A stretch of DNA of 64,000 nucleotides, taken from contig NZ_JAAXCV010000034.1 of the NCBI RefSeq assembly GCF_012911895.1, positions 186,001-250,000 on the forward strand, in the 5' to 3' direction. Origin of the DNA: Bacillus sp. RO3 (GTDB taxonomy: Bacteria; Bacillota; Bacilli; Bacillales; Bacillaceae_B). Position 1 is the stretch's first letter. Every line of letters begins with the position of its first letter. The notes beneath the pieces were generated by a model that was given only the letters and a program-made list of their open reading frames with translations, searched no databases and was not told the DNA's origin. Shown in pieces: positions 17,863 through 27,521 of this stretch. The position numbers were made by a program, and so were the translations under genes.

Positions 17863-18579
17863 TCAAGTATGCCATCCCCCATTGACTGCGAGGGTTTGAC
17901 CTGTAATATAAGAGGCTTTAGGAGAGGTGAGGAAATGAACCGTGTCAGCTATTTCATCCGCCTGAGCCAGTCGCCCCATTGGAATTTCCTCTTGAAGGGC
18001 ATCTATCTCCCATTCAGTGAACGAACTCATCATGGCAGTATCAACTGCACCCGGAGCGATGGCATTGACCCTTACACCACTTGGCGCCACTTCCTTGCTC
18101 AATGATTTCACGAAAGCAAGTTGAGCACCTTTAACCGTAGAGTATACGACCTCACAAGCTCCCCCTATCTGTCCCCATATGGAGCTTACCATAACAATAT
18201 TCCCTTTACGCTCCATCAACTTCGACAGCAACTTTTGCACAAGGAGCAAGGGACTTTTCACATGAACGTTCATCATATAGTCCATCTCTTCTTCTTTCAA
18301 GTCCTGGAATAGCCCCCAACTCGAGTTTCCACTGCTATATACAATGGCATCAAGTTGAAAGATATTCCTCACAAGACTCTCTACTTCTTCAGGATAAGCA
18401 AGATTTGCCCGTATGGGGACGACCTCCACACCATACTTTTCCACCTGACGTACCAATTCTATCATTGCAGTCTCATTTGAATGATAATGCAAATATAAAT
18501 TCCATCCATCTTCCGCCAACCTTAATGCCGTACTGCTTCCGATCCCACCTGAAGCCCCAGTTATTAAAGCATATTTCAT
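17863..18579 (-). CDS. ymfI: Short-chain reductase YmfI (EF-P 5-aminopentanone reductase)
   Basis: The protein is a classical short-chain dehydrogenase: the NAD(P)-binding GASGGIGSS is near the N-terminus, the catalytic Tyr-x3-Lys is in VYSTVKGA, and the C-terminal TGQTLAVNGGW is typical. In B. subtilis YmfI reduces the 5-aminopentanone on elongation factor P to 5-aminopentanol, a modification needed for swarming. Conserved position after ymfH supports the same role here. I prefer ATG 18579 (MKYALITGASGG), which follows GAGGTGATACAA; a GTG three codons upstream overlaps the ribosome site. Confidence 0.88.
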   Translation of the reverse strand: MKYALITGASGGIGSSTALRLAEDGWNLYLHYHSNETAMIELVRQVEKYGVEVVPIRANLAYPEEVESLVRNIFQLDAIVYSSGNSSWGLFQDLKEEEMDYMMNVHVKSPLLLVQKLLSKLMERKGNIVMVSSIWGQIGGACEVVYSTVKGAQLAFVKSLSKEVAPSGVRVNAIAPGAVDTAMMSSFTEWEIDALQEEIPMGRLAQADEIADTVHFLTSPKASYITGQTLAVNGGWHT

Positions 18580-18643
18580 TTGTATCACCTCGAGAATTCA
18601 TCGACATAAAGAGAGGAACTACCATCCGGCAGCTCCCTCTGTT

Positions 18644-19936
18644 TTATGCTTTAGGTACTACTTGACAAACCGTGAATCGTTCTTCACTTATAATCGTGTT
18701 CACTACTGTTTGTATGTCATTATATGTTAATGATTCAAGAGTAGGGACAACTTCAAAGAGATCCATTTCGTTAAAAGCATATCGGGTAAATTGGTTTGCA
18801 ATATACTCAGGAGAATTAATGGCCCGTAAAAACGCTCCAATCTTCTTTTTCTTCGTTCTCTCTAAGTCCTCTTCTTTAAAGAGTGACTCTTGTTTTGCTT
18901 TGAGCAGTAATGATTGCACCTTCTCAGCCAACTCATCGGGCCTTTCTGTATCTCCACCTACCGTCAGGAATCCGAACCCGTTTTCCTGAGTAAAGTCATA
19001 ATGGAACGTTTCATCGATCAAACCATCGTTGTATAGTTCAGAGTAGTGTGAAGAGCTTTTACCGAACAACATATCGAGAAAAACATTCATTGAAAGCTCT
19101 TGTCTAAGCATTTCCCGTCCCTGTTGTTTTGGTTCGGGTGCTTTAAGGCCAACCAGGCATTTAGGGCTTTGAACGTTCATCTTGAGGACCTTTTTCTGCT
19201 CTGCCACAGTTTCAGGTTCATCTTCAAATTTACGTTTGATTTCAGGCATTTTCTCATAATCCTTCTTCTCTTGATTAGAACGTATTTGATCCATGATTTG
19301 ATCGGGATCTACAGATCCCACTATAAAGAGAAGCATATTGCTTGGATGGTAGAATGTGTTATAGCACTGATACAGCATATCCTTGGTGATCGGTGTGATG
19401 GACTCGATCGTTCCTGCGATATCAATCTTTACAGGGTGGTTATTGTACATATTCTGTATTACCCCGAAGTACAAACGCCAATCAGGGTTATCATCATACA
19501 TGGTGATTTCCTGTCCAATGATTCCTTTTTCTTTTTCAACCGTCTTTTCTGTAAAGTATGGGTCCTGAACAAAGTCAATTAGGGTTTCCAGATTTCTTTC
19601 CACGTTGGTTGTACTTGAGAAAAGATAGGCCGTTCGCGTAAAGGATGTGAAGGCATTGGCAGACGCTCCCTGGCGGCTGAATTGCTGAAATACATCCCCG
19701 TCTTCTTTTTCAAATAATTTATGTTCCAAGAAATGAGCGATCCCGTCTGGCACTTTGACGTATTCTTCTTCGTCTAAAGGAACAAAATGATTGTCTATGC
19801 TTCCGTATTTCGTTGTAAACGTAGCATAGGTCTTGTTGAACCCTTTTTTCGGGAGAATATAGACATCCAGTCCATTCGACATCTTTTCATAATACAGGTT
19901 TTCTTGTAGTTGATCGAAGGAAATCTTCTTCATCAT
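18644..19936 (-). CDS. ymfH: M16 family zinc peptidase YmfH
   Basis: The 430-residue protein is an M16B-type peptidase. The inverted zinc motif H-x-x-E-H is present in AHFLEHKLFEKE, with a conserved downstream Glu region (EKGIIGQEITMYDDNP). It is paired with YmfF, whose stop overlaps this start (TAATG, ribosome site GGAGGGATA), so the two subunits are probably made in equal amounts. By analogy to other M16 pairs YmfH is the catalytic half. In B. subtilis the corresponding genes are called processing-protease-like; the substrate is unknown. Confidence 0.92.
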   Translation of the reverse strand: MMKKISFDQLQENLYYEKMSNGLDVYILPKKGFNKTYATFTTKYGSIDNHFVPLDEEEYVKVPDGIAHFLEHKLFEKEDGDVFQQFSRQGASANAFTSFTRTAYLFSSTTNVERNLETLIDFVQDPYFTEKTVEKEKGIIGQEITMYDDNPDWRLYFGVIQNMYNNHPVKIDIAGTIESITPITKDMLYQCYNTFYHPSNMLLFIVGSVDPDQIMDQIRSNQEKKDYEKMPEIKRKFEDEPETVAEQKKVLKMNVQSPKCLVGLKAPEPKQQGREMLRQELSMNVFLDMLFGKSSSHYSELYNDGLIDETFHYDFTQENGFGFLTVGGDTERPDELAEKVQSLLLKAKQESLFKEEDLERTKKKKIGAFLRAINSPEYIANQFTRYAFNEMDLFEVVPTLESLTYNDIQTVVNTIISEERFTVCQVVPKA

Positions 19937-21213
19937 TATCCCTCCATTCCTGTTAAAAAGTAGATGGTATCAAGTTCGACTTTTTGGGCTGCTTTGACGA
20001 TATCTTCCTTCGTCGTTTTTTCGATTTCATTCAGCCAGTGTGATAAATCAATCTCTTCATGGGCGACAGCGTTGTGATAGAGGATCTCAACCAGCCCACG
20101 GGACGTATCAATGGTTTCAAGCAGCTGATTGCGGATGACCGCTTTCGTTTGGTCTATTTCTCCTTCTGTAAAGTCCCCATCTTTCATTGCCTTAAGCTGC
20201 TCATTGATGATGCCTACTGCCTGATCATACTTTTCGAATTCAATTCCGGACATGACCATCAATAAGCCTTTATGGCTTTCCAGTCTACTTGCCGCATAAT
20301 AAGCCAGGCTCGCTTTTTCTCTAACATTAATGAATAATTTGGAGTGGGAAAAACCGCCGAAAATGCCATTGAAAACCTGCAGGGCAAAGTAGTCACGATC
20401 ACCGTATTTCGTATGAGTACGGTAGCCCATATTGAGCTTTCCTTGCTTGACGTCTTGCTTCTCTTTCACGACATGTTCTTTTTCTTTCCTCTTCACCTCT
20501 GACGAATCCACTTCCTGGGGAGTACGTTCATTCAAATGAAGGAGCCGGTCGCACAGCATTTCAACCTCTCGGACATCTACATCTCCAATTACATATAGAT
20601 CAAATTGGTCTTCACTCATGACTTTCTTGTAATAATCATATAAACTCTTGGCCGTAATAGCGTCCACTTCTTCACTAACTCCATTTACATGAAGGGCGAA
20701 CCTTTCTCCTTTACACATCTCCTCGACCAGACGAGAATTCGCATATCGCATTTTATCATCATATACTGCTTGGATTCTCACCTTTTGGTTCCGTTTTTCT
20801 TTAGAGACCGTTTTCTCATCGAATCCGTTTTGTTCATCAACATGAGGATTTTGCAGTACATCTGACAAAAATTCAATCCCTTTTTGAAGCAGGGGCTCAG
20901 AGTCCTTTAAAAACTTTTCGTTGGCGATTTCAACAGACATGCTGACAATGTGGTACTCTCCTTTTTTCCCTAAATCCACGAAAAAGTTCGCGCCATATAA
21001 CTCATCCAAGTAAGACCTTAAATCCGTTGTACTCGGATAAGTATTCGTGCTGCTTTGCATGACATGAGGGAGCAACCCTCGTAGTGTCACAGTTTCATGA
21101 TCCAAAGGAGCTTTCATTTTCAAGATCAGGCTGTTCGTTTTATACTTATCTGTCTGAACGATATGTAGCGTGTATCCATGCTTCTTTTTCACTACTTCAT
21201 TTATGGCTGTCAT
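19936..21213 (-). CDS. ymfF: M16 family peptidase-like subunit YmfF
   Basis: The 425-residue protein has the M16 fold, with the family segment YLDELYGANF near residue 70 and the second-half GIFGGFSHSKLFINVREKASLAYYA. However, the place where H-x-x-E-H should stand reads LRGLLPHVMQSSTNT, so the zinc site is missing. It is likely a non-catalytic partner of YmfH. The ribosome site AAGGAGGACGGTACG lies before the ATG. Upstream is the large dispersed repeat that separates it from the transporter operon. Confidence 0.9.
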   Translation of the reverse strand: MTAINEVVKKKHGYTLHIVQTDKYKTNSLILKMKAPLDHETVTLRGLLPHVMQSSTNTYPSTTDLRSYLDELYGANFFVDLGKKGEYHIVSMSVEIANEKFLKDSEPLLQKGIEFLSDVLQNPHVDEQNGFDEKTVSKEKRNQKVRIQAVYDDKMRYANSRLVEEMCKGERFALHVNGVSEEVDAITAKSLYDYYKKVMSEDQFDLYVIGDVDVREVEMLCDRLLHLNERTPQEVDSSEVKRKEKEHVVKEKQDVKQGKLNMGYRTHTKYGDRDYFALQVFNGIFGGFSHSKLFINVREKASLAYYAASRLESHKGLLMVMSGIEFEKYDQAVGIINEQLKAMKDGDFTEGEIDQTKAVIRNQLLETIDTSRGLVEILYHNAVAHEEIDLSHWLNEIEKTTKEDIVKAAQKVELDTIYFLTGMEG

Positions 21214-21418
21214 CGTACCGTCCTCCTTGGTTCCATACTTCCGTCAATTTTTGTATTCAAAAAAGTTATAAACACCTTTATTGTACGGTATTTATGTATA
21301 ACTATACATGTAGTGAGTTATTGATTTCAAGCATCTTCCTCTATTGGAAAATTACCCATAGAGTAAACTAATATATGCATGTGGAGTTTTCATTATGACA
21401 GGGAAAGAATAAAGTAAA

Positions 21419-21853
21419 AAGAGACTGGGACAAAACTATAACAACCTCGCTTAAACACGAACCATTTCATTGATGCTTCTTTATGCCGCTAATGATTTCC
21501 GTGCAAGACTCCGCTTTCCCCGGGCAGCCCGTGAGTCTCCTCGGCAAGCCGCCGGGAAGGAAAGCAGAAGGGCTTCCTCCGAGAGGCTTTTGGCATAAGG
21601 AGAAACGGCCCTGAAGGTGTCCTTTGCCTACTTGGACGGTTTGACTTATGACATGTGCCCTTAAGCCCCGCAGCTGGACAGGTCTCACATAAGCTACCCC
21701 GAAGGAGTTTCCGTTTTGCACTCCAATCAACCTCTGGATAGCATTGAAATCTTAGGTATATTTGAGCAATCAAAAAACCCGAGCTATTTTACCTATTCTC
21801 AGGCATAATAGTTCGGGTTTTGTTTGGTATAAATCCTTTTGTCCCAGTCTCTT
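21419..21853. repeat. Dispersed structured repeat, copy 1 (full)
   Basis: A 435-base intergenic element is bounded by perfect 17-base inverted repeats AAGAGACTGGGACAAAA (21419-21435) and TTTTGTCCCAGTCTCTT (21837-21853). Inside are GC-rich hairpins, including GCTTTCC/GGAAAGC (21513-21519 with 21558-21564) and CATAAG/CTTATG (21594-21599 with 21645-21650). The segment ACTCCAATCAACCTCTGGAT lies near 21720. Short open frames inside show no protein-like pattern. It resembles dispersed repeats seen between genes in many Bacillaceae and lies 16 bases after the last nucleoside-transporter gene. Confidence 0.85.
21773..21822 (-). terminator. Terminator hairpin inside repeat copy 1
   Basis: AAAAACCCGAGCTATT and AATAGTTCGGGTTTT face each other, making a long stem with a T-run on either strand. 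It would end the transporter operon transcript and shows how the repeat could act as a terminator. Confidence 0.75.
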
Positions 21854-21869
21854 CGTTATAATATCGACA

Positions 21870-22829
21870 TTATCGATTCCCTTTGATGTACGGTGTTCCA
21901 AGCGCTTTAGGCGCATCTGCACGTCCGATGAAGCCGGTAAGTGCCAGGATGGTTAATACGTAAGGGGCGATTAACAGGTATACACTTGGAATGTTTTCAA
22001 ATAAAGGGATGCTTGACCCGATGATGCTTAAGCTTTGGGCGAATCCAAAGAATAACGCTGCACCCATGGCTCCAAGTGGGTGCCATTTACCGAAAATCAA
22101 GGCGGCTAAGGCCATGAACCCCTGTCCACTGATCGTAGCATGACTAAAGTCAGAGGAAATCGATTGAGCATAAACTCCCCCTCCGACCCCAGCGAAAGCA
22201 CCTGAAATGATAACGCCGATATAGCGCATTTTCGTCACGTTAATTCCCATGGTGTCAGCTGCCATCGGGTGTTCACCTACGGAACGGAGTCTTAACCCAA
22301 ATGGAGTCTTGAACATGATGAACCAAACAATGATTGATACAAGAATCGCAACAAATGGCGGCCAGTATGTGTTGGAAAAGAAAATATCTCCAAGCACCGG
22401 AATTTTATGAAGGAATGGAACATCCACTTTTCCGAATCCTTCAGAAATGATATCCGTTTGACCTTTACCGTATATGCGTTTAACCAGGAAAAGCGTTAAG
22501 CCGATGGCAAGTAAGTTGATGGCTACACCCGAAACAACCTGGTCCGCTCTGAATGAAATGGAAGCAACGGCATGGAGAACAGCCAAGAGACCTCCCATTA
22601 ACATGGCAATCAAAAGAGCTACCCAAGGAGTCGCGGAGCCAAACGTATCTGCAAATGCAATATTAAAAACGATACTTGAGAAGGCACCAATCACCATTAA
22701 CCCTTCAAGACCGATATTTACCACTCCAGAACGTTCAGAGAACGCTCCGCCTAAAGCAGTGAAAATAAGTGGTGACGCCCACAATAATGTTGAAGGAATA
22801 AGGATTGTTAAGATATCGATAAAGCCCAC
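21870..22829 (-). CDS. nupQ: Nucleoside ABC transporter permease (NupQ-like)
   Basis: The 319-residue membrane protein belongs to the BPD_transp_2 permease family (as in RbsC and YufQ/NupQ). About eight to ten hydrophobic helices are visible, with the signature SGAFAGVGGGVYAQS and the opening SGVVNIGLEGLMVIGAF. With NupP it forms the membrane channel for guanosine and other nucleosides. It follows nupP with no intergenic base, so the pair is co-translated. It is the last gene of the transporter operon, followed by the repeat with a terminator. Confidence 0.92.
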   Translation of the reverse strand: MGFIDILTILIPSTLLWASPLIFTALGGAFSERSGVVNIGLEGLMVIGAFSSIVFNIAFADTFGSATPWVALLIAMLMGGLLAVLHAVASISFRADQVVSGVAINLLAIGLTLFLVKRIYGKGQTDIISEGFGKVDVPFLHKIPVLGDIFFSNTYWPPFVAILVSIIVWFIMFKTPFGLRLRSVGEHPMAADTMGINVTKMRYIGVIISGAFAGVGGGVYAQSISSDFSHATISGQGFMALAALIFGKWHPLGAMGAALFFGFAQSLSIIGSSIPLFENIPSVYLLIAPYVLTILALTGFIGRADAPKALGTPYIKGNR

Positions 22830-23879
22830 TTATTTCACCCCCTTTTTACTAAAACGTTGAATGAGATAACGAATCATATAACCTGATGCTACGAAGAAAA
22901 TAATAAGGGCGATGATGATATCCACCAATTCATTTGGAATACCTGCTTCAAGAGGCATATTTAGGGCTCCCACTTTCAGGCCTCCGAACAACAATGCTGC
23001 GAATACCACACCGATCGCCACGTTACCTCCTAATAGAGCTACAGCGATTCCGTCGAAACCAACCCCTGTAAATCCTCCTTTAATAGAGGCATAACCAAAG
23101 GTCCCTAATCCTTCCATAGCGCCGGCAAGTCCCGCAAACGCTCCTGAGATGACCATGGAGAGAATAATGTTTCCGTTCACGTTCATCCCCGCATATTGGG
23201 AAGCATGCTGATTGAAGCCTACGGAACGCAGTTCATATCCACGAGTTGTTTTCTCTAATAAGAACCACATGATGAATACACAGGCCAGGGCTATAAAAAT
23301 ACCCCAATGAAGTCTTGAGTAATCCGTTAAAGCTTCAAAGAAAGGTGACTTAAGTGAAGACGTCTCAGCTATATAGTCTGTACGATCTTTACGTTCTGTC
23401 AATACATCACGGATAATGGCATTCGTGACGTGAAGCGCAATATAGTTCATCATGATCGTTACAATAACTTCATGTACACGATATCTTGCTTTAAGCAAAC
23501 CTGGAATGAATCCCCATAAAGCACCAGCCAGTGCAGCTGCGATAACTGCAAGGGGCAGGTGAATGATCTTTGGCAGATCTTCGAAAGCAACCCCTACCCA
23601 GACCGCAGCCAGCCAACCTACAATCAGTTGTCCCTCAACCCCGATATTGAATAATCCGGTCCTGAATGCAAAGGCTACCGCCAAGCCCGCTAAGATGTAT
23701 GGCGTCACTTGACGTACCGTTTCACCTACATAATAAATCTCTCCGAATACCCCTTGCCAAAGTGCAGAGTATCCTGCAATCGGATCATAACCACTGACCA
23801 GCATGATGACGGTTCCCACAATAATACCTAAAAGGACCGAAATGACCGGGATTAAAATATTTGTTAAACGATTAGACAT
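22830..23879 (-). CDS. nupP: Nucleoside ABC transporter permease (NupP-like)
   Basis: A 349-residue permease of the same family as its neighbour, with GLFNIGVEGQLIVGWLAAVW and ISGAFAGLAGAMEGLG. I choose ATG 23879 (MSNRLTNILIPVISVLLG), which follows GGGGGAGAACTCAC; the longer frame would begin inside the ATPase gene with a non-hydrophobic Arg-rich stretch. The chosen start overlaps the end of nupO by eight bases. NupP is the longer of the two permeases, as in B. subtilis. Confidence 0.92.
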   Translation of the reverse strand: MSNRLTNILIPVISVLLGIIVGTVIMLVSGYDPIAGYSALWQGVFGEIYYVGETVRQVTPYILAGLAVAFAFRTGLFNIGVEGQLIVGWLAAVWVGVAFEDLPKIIHLPLAVIAAALAGALWGFIPGLLKARYRVHEVIVTIMMNYIALHVTNAIIRDVLTERKDRTDYIAETSSLKSPFFEALTDYSRLHWGIFIALACVFIMWFLLEKTTRGYELRSVGFNQHASQYAGMNVNGNIILSMVISGAFAGLAGAMEGLGTFGYASIKGGFTGVGFDGIAVALLGGNVAIGVVFAALLFGGLKVGALNMPLEAGIPNELVDIIIALIIFFVASGYMIRYLIQRFSKKGVK

Positions 23880-25407
23880 GTGAGTTCTCCCCCGCTTCCT
23901 TCCTCTTCGAACCAGCCATGAGCAGTCCAAGTTCCTGTTCCGTTGTTTCTTTAGGATTCACTATGGCTACAATTTGCCCTTCATAGATAACGGCGATCCG
24001 ATCACTGACATTCATGATTTCATCCAATTCAAATGAAAGTAATAGAACCGCTTTTCCGTTATCCCGTTGTTCGATCAGGCGTTTGTGAATAAACTCAATC
24101 GCTCCTACATCCAGGCCGCGAGTCGGTTGCGCCGCAATCAGAAGATCGGGATCGCGGTCCACTTCCCTTCCGATGATCGCCTTTTGCTGGTTACCTCCGG
24201 ATAGAGCCCTGGCAAGAGTAAATTCTGAAGGTGTTCTAACATCAAACTCTTTAATCAGTTTTCTCGCTTGGTTGTAAATGTTTTTATAGCTTAATACCCC
24301 TTTATTGGAATAGGGCTTTTGGTAATAGGTTTGTAGAACCATATTTTCTCCAATCGGAAAATCCAATACCAGTCCATGCTTATGTCGATCCTGGGGAATA
24401 TGTCCTACGCCTGTTTCATAAATCTTACGGGGCTTCATATTGACTATGTCTTTCCCGTTCAATTTAATAGATCCACTATCGACTTTGTGTAACCCTGTGA
24501 TGGCTTCTATCAACTCACTTTGTCCGTTCCCATCGACTCCTGCTATTCCTAGTATCTCCCCTGCTTTGACTTCCAGGTTCAACCCCTTCACAACCGGAAC
24601 ATTGCGGTGGTCTTTTACATTCAATTCACGAATCTCAAGAACATTGTCTGAAGGAGTTGCATCCTTCTTCTCAGTCTTGAAGGTCACTTCCCGTCCAACC
24701 ATGAGGCTTGCAAGATGGTTCGGGTCTGTATCTGAAACTTGTACTGTCCCGATTCCCTTCCCTTTCCTGATAACGGTTACATTATCACACACTTCCATGA
24801 TTTCTTTTAGTTTGTGTGTGATTAGAATAATAGACTTGCCTTCTTGAATGAGCGTTTTCATAATTTGAATCAGCTCTTTGATTTCTTGAGGAGTCAGTAC
24901 CGCTGTCGGTTCGTCAAAGATCAGGATTTCCGCACCGCGATAAAGCGTTTTCAGGATTTCCACACGCTGCTGCATGCCAACAGATATGTCAGAAATCTTG
25001 GCAGAAGGGTCAACTTTCAAACCATATCTTTCTGATATATCAAGAATATCCTTCTCTGCCTTTTTAATATCAACTGTTGCACCTGACTTCGGTTCTCGAC
25101 CGAGAATAATATTCTCAGTAACCGTAAAAGTATCAACAAGCATAAAATGCTGGTGAACCATTCCGATCCCTAAATCATTGGCAATGTTGGGATTCGTGAT
25201 GTTTACTTTCTTTCCTTTAACACGAATTTCTCCTTGTTCAGGCTGATAAAGTCCAAACAATACATTCATCAGTGTTGATTTACCTGCTCCGTTTTCACCA
25301 AGAAGCGCATGAATTTCACCTTTTTTGAGCTGGAGGGTAATATTATCATTTGCTACGATGCCGGGAAATTCTTTGCGAATATTCAGCATCTCAATTACAT
25401 AATCCAT
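23872..25407 (-). CDS. nupO: Nucleoside ABC transporter ATP-binding protein (NupO-like)
   Basis: The 511-residue protein has two fused ABC ATPase domains, as in sugar and nucleoside importers of the Rbs/Mgl type. The first has Walker A GENGAGKST, signature ISVGMQQRVE and Walker B ILIFDEPT. The second has GVDGNGQSE in place of a canonical Walker A, signature LSGGNQQK and LLIAAQPTRGLD. The second site is degenerate, normal for this family. It is followed by the two permeases and preceded by a 215-base gap holding a terminator and a palindrome. Confidence 0.95.
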   Translation of the reverse strand: MDYVIEMLNIRKEFPGIVANDNITLQLKKGEIHALLGENGAGKSTLMNVLFGLYQPEQGEIRVKGKKVNITNPNIANDLGIGMVHQHFMLVDTFTVTENIILGREPKSGATVDIKKAEKDILDISERYGLKVDPSAKISDISVGMQQRVEILKTLYRGAEILIFDEPTAVLTPQEIKELIQIMKTLIQEGKSIILITHKLKEIMEVCDNVTVIRKGKGIGTVQVSDTDPNHLASLMVGREVTFKTEKKDATPSDNVLEIRELNVKDHRNVPVVKGLNLEVKAGEILGIAGVDGNGQSELIEAITGLHKVDSGSIKLNGKDIVNMKPRKIYETGVGHIPQDRHKHGLVLDFPIGENMVLQTYYQKPYSNKGVLSYKNIYNQARKLIKEFDVRTPSEFTLARALSGGNQQKAIIGREVDRDPDLLIAAQPTRGLDVGAIEFIHKRLIEQRDNGKAVLLLSFELDEIMNVSDRIAVIYEGQIVAIVNPKETTEQELGLLMAGSKRKEAGENSHV

Positions 25408-25454
25408 TGCTGATCACTCCTTGCATAGGCTAGGGATATTTATCTAGTAGTTAG

Positions 25455-25465
25455 AGGTCAGACCT
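25455..25465. promoter_or_regulatory. Palindrome upstream of nupO
   Basis: AGGTCAGACCT is a perfect odd palindrome 48 bases before the nupO start. It shares TCAGACCT with the larger palindrome in front of the linked GntR gene, so it could be a second, weaker site for the same regulator. Confidence 0.4.
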
Positions 25466-25573
25466 TAACACGCTAGAAAAAAAGGGTTTCCCCGTTTTAA
25501 AACTCTAAATGAAAGATAGAAATAATTTCTATGCTTCAATTAGATTTTTAATTATTGTGAATTTTCTTTTTAA

Positions 25574-25618
25574 AAAAGGGATAAGAGACCGGCTTGCATT
25601 GGCCCCATTATCCCTTTT
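25574..25618 (-). terminator. Terminator between BMP gene and ABC genes
   Basis: The perfect 11-base arms AAAAGGGATAA (25574-25584) and TTATCCCTTTT (25608-25618) with a T-run follow the binding-protein stop. Partial termination here would yield more binding protein than ATPase and permeases. Confidence 0.82.
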
Positions 25619-25621
25619 CAA

Positions 25622-26719
25622 TTAGTTAGCTGAGAATGATTTTGCTGCATCAAGAGATTCTGGAACAGTGATTTCCCCGCTCTTGATTTTTTCTTTCCAT
25701 TCGTCAACCTTCGTCATTACCTCGTCTTTGTTAGAAAGCTCTTCGTTAAGTTCTGCTAATCCAACGCCCTCTTCGTTAAGACCGTAAGAGATAACTTCTC
25801 CACCAGGGAAGTTGCCTTCTTTTGCTTTATTAGCAAGATCCAATACGGCATTATCAACACGTTTTAATGAAGACGTTAAGATGATGTTGTGATCTCCGAC
25901 TTTACCTTCTGCCGATTGGTCAGAGTCAACTCCGATTGCCCATAGTTCACGAGAAGGGTCTTTTTCTTTTAAATCGCGTGCTTCTTTAAATAATCCATTT
26001 CCAGTTCCACCAGCTGCATGGAAGATAACATCTACATCTTGAGAGTACATTTTAGATGCGATTGTTTGACCAAGTTCCGCTTTGTCGAAAGCTCCTGCAT
26101 AATCTGCTACGATTTCAGCATCTGGATTAACGGATTTTACACCAGCGATGAATCCAGAGTGGAAACGCTCGATTACAGGGATTTCCATACCGCCAAGGAA
26201 ACCGATTTTGTTCGTTTTCGTTGTTAATCCAGCAACCACTCCCGCAAGGAATGAACCTTCCTGCTCTTTAAAAGTGATGCTTGCAACGTTTGGTTGATCT
26301 ACAACAGCATCAACGATTGAAAAGTGAGAATCTTTTTGTTGTTGTGCAATATCATTGATCGCACCTTCCATAAGGAAGCCGATACCATATACTAAGTCAA
26401 AGTCTTGACGAGCTAATGTGTTTAAGTTCGTAGCATAGTCAGCATCAGATTGTGATTGCAAGTAGTCATAACCATTCTTACCTTTTTCTAAGCCGTGCTC
26501 TTCACCGAAAGCTTTTAAACCTTCCCAAGCTGATTGGTTGAAAGATTTGTCATCTACTCCACCAACATCCGTAACCATTGCTACTGTAAATTGATCTTCT
26601 TTCTTGCTACCTTCACCACTAGATGCACCTTCTTTGTCCTCGCTTGTTCCACAAGCACCTAATAATGTACCAGCAGCTAGAACAAATGACAACGCTAAAC
26701 CAAATTTACGTTTTTTCAC
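25622..26719 (-). CDS. nupN: BMP family nucleoside-binding lipoprotein (NupN-like)
   Basis: The 365-residue lipoprotein starts with a signal peptide ([12 protein letters not shown]) and lipobox LGAC, Cys23 being the lipid-bearing residue. The mature part is a BMP/PnrA-type periplasmic-binding fold with [17 protein letters not shown] and [18 protein letters not shown], the motif of purine-nucleoside receptors. It delivers nucleosides to the NupOPQ membrane complex. It lies 50 bases after the GntR gene and before the terminator that separates it from nupO. Confidence 0.94.
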   Translation of the reverse strand: MKKRKFGLALSFVLAAGTLLGACGTSEDKEGASSGEGSKKEDQFTVAMVTDVGGVDDKSFNQSAWEGLKAFGEEHGLEKGKNGYDYLQSQSDADYATNLNTLARQDFDLVYGIGFLMEGAINDIAQQQKDSHFSIVDAVVDQPNVASITFKEQEGSFLAGVVAGLTTKTNKIGFLGGMEIPVIERFHSGFIAGVKSVNPDAEIVADYAGAFDKAELGQTIASKMYSQDVDVIFHAAGGTGNGLFKEARDLKEKDPSRELWAIGVDSDQSAEGKVGDHNIILTSSLKRVDNAVLDLANKAKEGNFPGGEVISYGLNEEGVGLAELNEELSNKDEVMTKVDEWKEKIKSGEITVPESLDAAKSFSAN

Positions 26720-26769
26720 CTAGAGTACCCCCTATTAATGTAATAAATTAGTAGTAAGATGGATTGATA

Positions 26770-27495
26770 TTATACTCGTTTCCGTAATACCTGGAAGCTA
26801 AATTTGTCTGATCGGAAATAGTTTACTGAATACAGAATCGGCTCATCGTTTTCATCGAAATGCATTTGTTTCAAGACGAGTAAGGCCGTTTCAGGATCGC
26901 AATTTAGAATAGGGGAGATTTTATCGTGATATCCCATAGGTTCAATTTGTGCCACAGCATGTGTAATTCTCTTATTCTCTCGTTTTTCCAAAACGGTGAA
27001 TATCGAATTATCCTCATGCGTGAAATTCCTTGGCATGATTCTTTCCGGAATTTTATCCACACAATATACAACCGGTTCCCCGTTTGCAGTACGAACCCTC
27101 TCAATCAGGATCACGTCGTCCTCTTCATCGCAAGTAAACCTCTTCACATCATCCTCAGTAGCTTCTTGAGTTGTCGAGCTTAAGAAAATGGTCCCTGGCT
27201 CCATACCAGCCTGCTTAATCATGTTCGTTACACTGTTCAGCTGCTCAATACCAGAAGTAAAGAGCGGTTTAGCGTTTACAAATGTACCTACTCCATGACG
27301 TCTTACTATGACACTTTCTTCCTCAAGAATTCTGAGAGCTTCCCTTAGAGTAGCCCTGCTCACACCCAGTTGTTTGGAGAGATCAAATTCAGAAGGGAGT
27401 TTTTCTTTTTCTTTGTACACTCCTGCTTCTATGTCTTTCTTCAAACGGTCAATCACTTGTAAGTATAAATGTCGATTGTCTGTCTTTATTGTCAC
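26770..27495 (-). CDS. ymfC: GntR/HutC family regulator YmfC
   Basis: The protein has an N-terminal winged helix-turn-helix of the GntR family (residues about 10-70, [28 protein letters not shown]) and a C-terminal UTRA ligand-binding domain ([19 protein letters not shown]). It probably controls the nucleoside transporter operon that follows. I favour GTG 27495 ([14 protein letters not shown]), with GGTGGTGG shortly before it; TTG 27510 is possible but its first residues are not family-like. A perfect palindrome lies just upstream and suggests autoregulation. The effector is unknown, with nucleosides or their phosphates as plausible candidates. Confidence 0.88.
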   Translation of the reverse strand: MTIKTDNRHLYLQVIDRLKKDIEAGVYKEKEKLPSEFDLSKQLGVSRATLREALRILEEESVIVRRHGVGTFVNAKPLFTSGIEQLNSVTNMIKQAGMEPGTIFLSSTTQEATEDDVKRFTCDEEDDVILIERVRTANGEPVVYCVDKIPERIMPRNFTHEDNSIFTVLEKRENKRITHAVAQIEPMGYHDKISPILNCDPETALLVLKQMHFDENDEPILYSVNYFRSDKFSFQVLRKRV

Positions 27496-27521
27496 TGGAA
27501 CCACCACCAAATTTTCTCAAG

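Noticed and set aside
21467-21773. Open frames of 87 and 94 codons inside repeat copy 1
   Set aside because: They overlap each other in different frames, are rich in Pro, Arg, Gly and Ser as expected from GC-rich hairpins, lack ribosome sites and are disrupted in the other repeat copies.
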